Source of the DNA: 13-2-20CM-68-14 sp035640035
GTDB lineage: Bacteria > Actinomycetota > Thermoleophilia > Gaiellales > Gaiellaceae
Length of the DNA stretch: 8,766 nucleotides
Assembly: GCA_035640035.1 (NCBI GenBank)
Contig: DASQWX010000191.1
Location: 1-8,766 of the forward strand
Reading direction: 5' to 3'
Part shown: one piece after another, positions 6,370 to 8,766 of the stretch
Layout: each line of letters starts with the position of its first letter
Position numbering within the stretch: the stretch's first letter is position 1
Program-made: the position numbers and the translations under genes
Notes under the pieces: generated by a model
Told to the model about the DNA's origin: nothing
Database searches by the model: none
The model's input: only the letters and a program-made list of their open reading frames with translations

Positions 6370-8535
6370 TCAGAAGGCGGCGGCCAGAGCGCGCGTCGCG
6401 ACGAAGACGACACGGCCCGGGTCGGCGCCGCGCTTCAGGTTGTACGCGTAGAAGAGCCCTGCGTCGGTCAACCGCGCCCCGACAAGGCTGCGGATCACGC
6501 CGCTCGGCAACATGAGGCTCGTCATCGCGCCGTCGCGGAGCCGGACGAGAAGGACTCGCCGAGGGTTGCGAAGAAGGGCGTATTTGTCGCTCACCCCGTC
6601 GAGCTGCAACGCAGCGGCGGGTCCGAGCGGGATGGAGCGGAGGACGGCGCCGGTCGACGGGTTGTACAGGTCGAGCGTGAACGTTCGCTCGAGCGCGAGC
6701 GTCGACGCGCTCAGACCGACAGCCCTCACCGCGCTCTGCGGGTCCGCGACGAAGGCCAAGGTCGCGCCAGCCGCAGTGACGCTTGCCACGCCGTCGGCCC
6801 GGGCGACGGCGAACCGGGAGCCACCGGCCGCCGCGAGCGCAAACGCCGAAGGCCCGGTGGCGAGGACCGCGGGCCTCCCCGCGGTGATCCGGACCAAACG
6901 CTCGCCCGTCATGTGGAGGAGCGGGTCGCCGTCGCCGCACGTGTAGTCGGCCGGCCGGTCGCAGACCTGCGTCCACCTGTTGTACGCGAGGACCGAGCCG
7001 GCGCCGACGAGATGGCCGACCCATCCACCGGTCGGGTCGCCGCCCGCACGGTCACCGTTGACCTGATAGTCGAGCTGTTTCGTCCGTCCGCCGCGTAGGG
7101 GCGCAGCCATCACCGTCATCTCGAGGTTGTTTCCTCCCCCTTCCTCGATCCACGCGACGCGGCCGCCGCCGATCGCGAGCTCGAAGACGCCGTCCCCCGA
7201 ACAGCCGAGATCGCCGGGGCGTAGGCGCGTGACGTGCCGGCCCGGCGCAGTCCAAACGAGGATGTCGCCGCAGCCATGCTTCCTCGTCGTGACGGCCGCG
7301 ACCCGGGCGCCGTCGGCGGCGAGGAGCGTGATCCGGGCCGTTCGGAAGATCGCCCGCGACCTGACTCGTGCCGCCTTCGGAGACGGATCAGCCGCTGTTC
7401 GGAACAGGATCGACGGCCCGCTGGTCAGGAGGTCGCCCTCGCCGTTGCCGTCGAAATCGGCCACCCCGACGAGACCGGACGAAGACGGCGTCGAAAACGG
7501 CGAGTAGGCGGCCTCGTGGAACCCTCCGCGGCCGTTCCCGAGCAGTAGCGTCACGCTCTCGCCGTTGCCGACCGCAACGTCCGGCCTGCCGTCGCCGTCG
7601 ACCCTGGCAGCCACAATCGTGTGCGGATAGCCCGCGATCTGCAGTGGCGATCCGCGGTTTGGTCGTAAGCCGGAGCTCGTACCCGAGAGAAACGCGACGG
7701 CATTCGAGTAGGAGCTCGCCACGGCGAGGTCGCTTCTGCCGTCGCCGTTGAAGTCGGCGGTAGCGAGGGCGCCCCCGTGCAGCCGCGTCGCCACGGTTTG
7801 CGTGAGGCGAAAGCCGCCCGCACCGTTCCCACGGAGGATCAAGACGCCCTTCGTCTCGGTGTTGCCGACGGCGAGATCGAGCTCCCGGTCGCCGTTGAAG
7901 TCGCCCGTGCCGACGACATCCGAGCCGTATGGGCTGCGCCGTGCCACGGTCCCGGATGGCGCGGGCGCGAAGCGGCCGCTGCCGTCGCCGAGCATGATCT
8001 CGACCTGCCAGACCTTGCTGTTGAAGACGGGGACAACGAGATCTGGGTCACCGTCCGCGTCGATGTCGGACGCGAGCAGCCGGCCTGGACTCCCGTCGAG
8101 AGGGATCGGCGAACCCGAAGCCGCGACGAAGCCGCCGCGGCCGTCCCCCAACACAATGCCGACGTTGCGAGAGCCGTCGTTCGCGACAGCGAGATCGGAA
8201 TTCCCATCCCGGTTGAAGTCGGCCGTTGCGACGGCAACCGGTCCATGACCGGTGGTGATCGGCGGGCCGGCAGCGAACGCCCCGGCGCCGTCTCCGAGGA
8301 GCACGCGGAGCTCGTCCGCATCGGCGCGAAGCGTGACGAGATCAGGCTTGCCGTCGCGGTTTGCGTCGAGAATGTTGACCGCGGTGGCGCCCGCGAGCGA
8401 GGCGGGGCCAGGCGCGAACGAGGGGTCAGCGCCACGCGCCGCCCCCGCCACCGAAACTGCGAGCGCGCAGGCGGCCAAGAAGGCTCGTCGGGTCCGGGCT
8501 CCGGCGCTCGTGCCGGTGCGGCGCGTTCGCATCAT
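6370..8535 (-). CDS. Secreted FG-GAP/VCBS repeat protein with seven-bladed propeller and second beta-rich domain
   Basis: A 721-residue exported protein of unknown partner. Residues 1-36 are a signal peptide: an Arg-rich start with a Tat-like TRRAFLAA, a hydrophobic stretch, and AxA-type sites near AGA. Residues about 47-385 hold seven repeats of about 50 residues, each with a calcium-loop motif of type DxNxDGxxD (57-65, 106-114, 157-165, 212-220, 261-269, 311-319, 360-368) and most with LGDGxGGF. Seven repeats match an integrin-alpha-like propeller. Motif 4 has Arg for Gly and motif 6 lacks the first Asp. Residues about 395-721 form another beta-rich, Gly/Ala-rich domain, perhaps a second propeller, with four cysteines (422, 445, 525, 533). 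ATG 8535 (or 8532) is preferred because it opens directly into the signal peptide, while the frame upstream runs into the aminotransferase gene. Carbohydrate or protein binding at the surface is plausible only. Confidence 0.92.
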   Translation of the reverse strand: MMRTRRTGTSAGARTRRAFLAACALAVSVAGAARGADPSFAPGPASLAGATAVNILDANRDGKPDLVTLRADADELRVLLGDGAGAFAAGPPITTGHGPVAVATADFNRDGNSDLAVANDGSRNVGIVLGDGRGGFVAASGSPIPLDGSPGRLLASDIDADGDPDLVVPVFNSKVWQVEIMLGDGSGRFAPAPSGTVARRSPYGSDVVGTGDFNGDRELDLAVGNTETKGVLILRGNGAGGFRLTQTVATRLHGGALATADFNGDGRSDLAVASSYSNAVAFLSGTSSGLRPNRGSPLQIAGYPHTIVAARVDGDGRPDVAVGNGESVTLLLGNGRGGFHEAAYSPFSTPSSSGLVGVADFDGNGEGDLLTSGPSILFRTAADPSPKAARVRSRAIFRTARITLLAADGARVAAVTTRKHGCGDILVWTAPGRHVTRLRPGDLGCSGDGVFELAIGGGRVAWIEEGGGNNLEMTVMAAPLRGGRTKQLDYQVNGDRAGGDPTGGWVGHLVGAGSVLAYNRWTQVCDRPADYTCGDGDPLLHMTGERLVRITAGRPAVLATGPSAFALAAAGGSRFAVARADGVASVTAAGATLAFVADPQSAVRAVGLSASTLALERTFTLDLYNPSTGAVLRSIPLGPAAALQLDGVSDKYALLRNPRRVLLVRLRDGAMTSLMLPSGVIRSLVGARLTDAGLFYAYNLKRGADPGRVVFVATRALAAAF
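7381..8397 (-). repeat. Seven tandem FG-GAP/VCBS coding repeats
   Basis: This part of the secreted protein gene is a run of about 150-bp units. The most alike pieces are the plus-strand strings around GCCGTTGAAGTCGGC near 7742 and 7892, with variants near 7445 and 8211; they encode the DFNGDG calcium loops. Repeat spacing at the protein level is 49, 51, 55, 49, 50 and 49 residues. Confidence 0.85.
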
Positions 8536-8547
8536 CCACCGAAAGTA
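8536..8547 (-). promoter_or_regulatory. Candidate leaderless promoter of the FG-GAP gene (-10 box)
   Basis: TACTTT (8547-8542, minus strand) fits TANNNT and ends 6 nt before ATG 8535. GGTGG touches the ATG with no spacing, so it is a poor ribosome binding site. A TTGATT lies 20 nt upstream, too far for a standard -35. The aminotransferase gene ends only 34 bp upstream on the same strand, so readthrough is also possible. Confidence 0.35.
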
Positions 8548-8569
8548 GACCGCGGTTGTTACGGATGAA

Positions 8570-8766
8570 TCAAGACCGCGACAGCGCGACCCCGAGCGCT
8601 TCGACGACGCGCTCTTGGTCTTCGACCTCGATCTGCGTGTAGAACGGCAACGCAAGCGTCCGAGAGCAGGCGTCCTCTGCTACCGGAAACATGCCCTCGC
8701 GGAAGCCATAACGCTCGCGCATGAACGACTGCAGGTGGACGCACGGCACGTACTCGGCGGTGCCGA
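8570..8766 (-). CDS. DegT/DnrJ/EryC1/StrS family PLP-dependent sugar aminotransferase, C-terminal end (partial)
   Basis: The last 64 residues of a nucleotide-sugar aminotransferase; the 5' part lies beyond the right edge. The visible protein reads EYVPCVHLQSFMRERYGFREGM, then FPVAEDACSRTLALPFYTQ and a closing helix IEVEDQERVVEAL. This is the standard C-terminal wording of the family: the HLQ stretch, the FPxAE start of the last active-site segment, the LxLPFYTQ strand and a final helix of type EDQERVVEAL. These enzymes add an amino group to a keto-sugar nucleotide, usually for surface polysaccharide or glycan synthesis. The catalytic lysine is outside the window, so activity cannot be judged. 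It is upstream of and on the same strand as the FG-GAP gene, 34 bp away. Confidence 0.92.
   Translation of the reverse strand, partial: GTAEYVPCVHLQSFMRERYGFREGMFPVAEDACSRTLALPFYTQIEVEDQERVVEALGVALSRS

Noticed and set aside
5974..7098. Long plus-strand open frame (374 codons) opposite the RemA-like and FG-GAP genes
   Set aside because: Arg/Asp/Glu-rich low-complexity translation without family features; explained by codon bias of the real minus-strand genes.
8464..8478. Lipobox-like LAAC in the FG-GAP protein signal peptide
   Set aside because: The Cys comes after only a few hydrophobic residues and the hydrophobic stretch continues beyond it, so a lipoprotein signal is unlikely.

Overview
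The window is a GC-rich bacterial chromosome segment. The 16S rRNA 5' end (minus strand, left edge), the GC-rich coding, the type of tyrosyl-tRNA synthetase and the class A PBP with PASTA domains all suggest an actinobacterium. Wording of the 16S 5' end and of several proteins is most like deep-branching Thermoleophilia (Gaiellales/Solirubrobacterales). This is an inference from about 139 nt of 16S and from protein style, not a database result.

Layout, left to right: 16S rRNA 5' end (minus, 1-139); a 360-bp rRNA leader/promoter region (140-499) with a consensus-like promoter, an intrinsic-terminator hairpin, a boxA-like element and hairpins next to the 16S start; tyrS (minus, 500-1654); a 59-bp divergent promoter region; a class A penicillin-binding protein with two PASTA domains (plus, 1714-4131). 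Its 3' end overlaps, tail to tail, a 3-methyladenine DNA glycosylase gene (minus, 4106-4669). That gene is start/stop coupled to an MFS exporter gene (minus, 4666-about 5964), which directly abuts a RemA/DUF370-like small protein gene (minus, 5965-6321). Next come a secreted protein with seven FG-GAP/VCBS repeats plus a second beta-rich domain (minus, 6370-8535) and the C-terminal end of a DegT/DnrJ/EryC1/StrS sugar aminotransferase (minus, 8570-8766, cut by the window edge).

The genes fall into three groups. The translation group is tyrS and the rRNA operon, both transcribed leftward. The cell-wall gene is the bifunctional PBP, read the other way. The right-hand minus-strand run (aminotransferase, FG-GAP protein, RemA-like, MFS, glycosylase) is closely packed, and its last three genes look co-transcribed. 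No mobile element, CRISPR array or tRNA gene was seen.

The points most worth a second look are: (i) a terminator hairpin lying between the apparent rRNA promoter and boxA, with an upstream segment that could form a competing antiterminator; (ii) the MFS gene, whose conserved N-terminus is encoded upstream of its first ATG/GTG/TTG codon, in the same frame as and directly after the TAG stop of the RemA-like gene; (iii) three genes with a -10-like hexamer 6-7 nt before the start codon and no convincing Shine-Dalgarno sequence, suggesting leaderless mRNAs.
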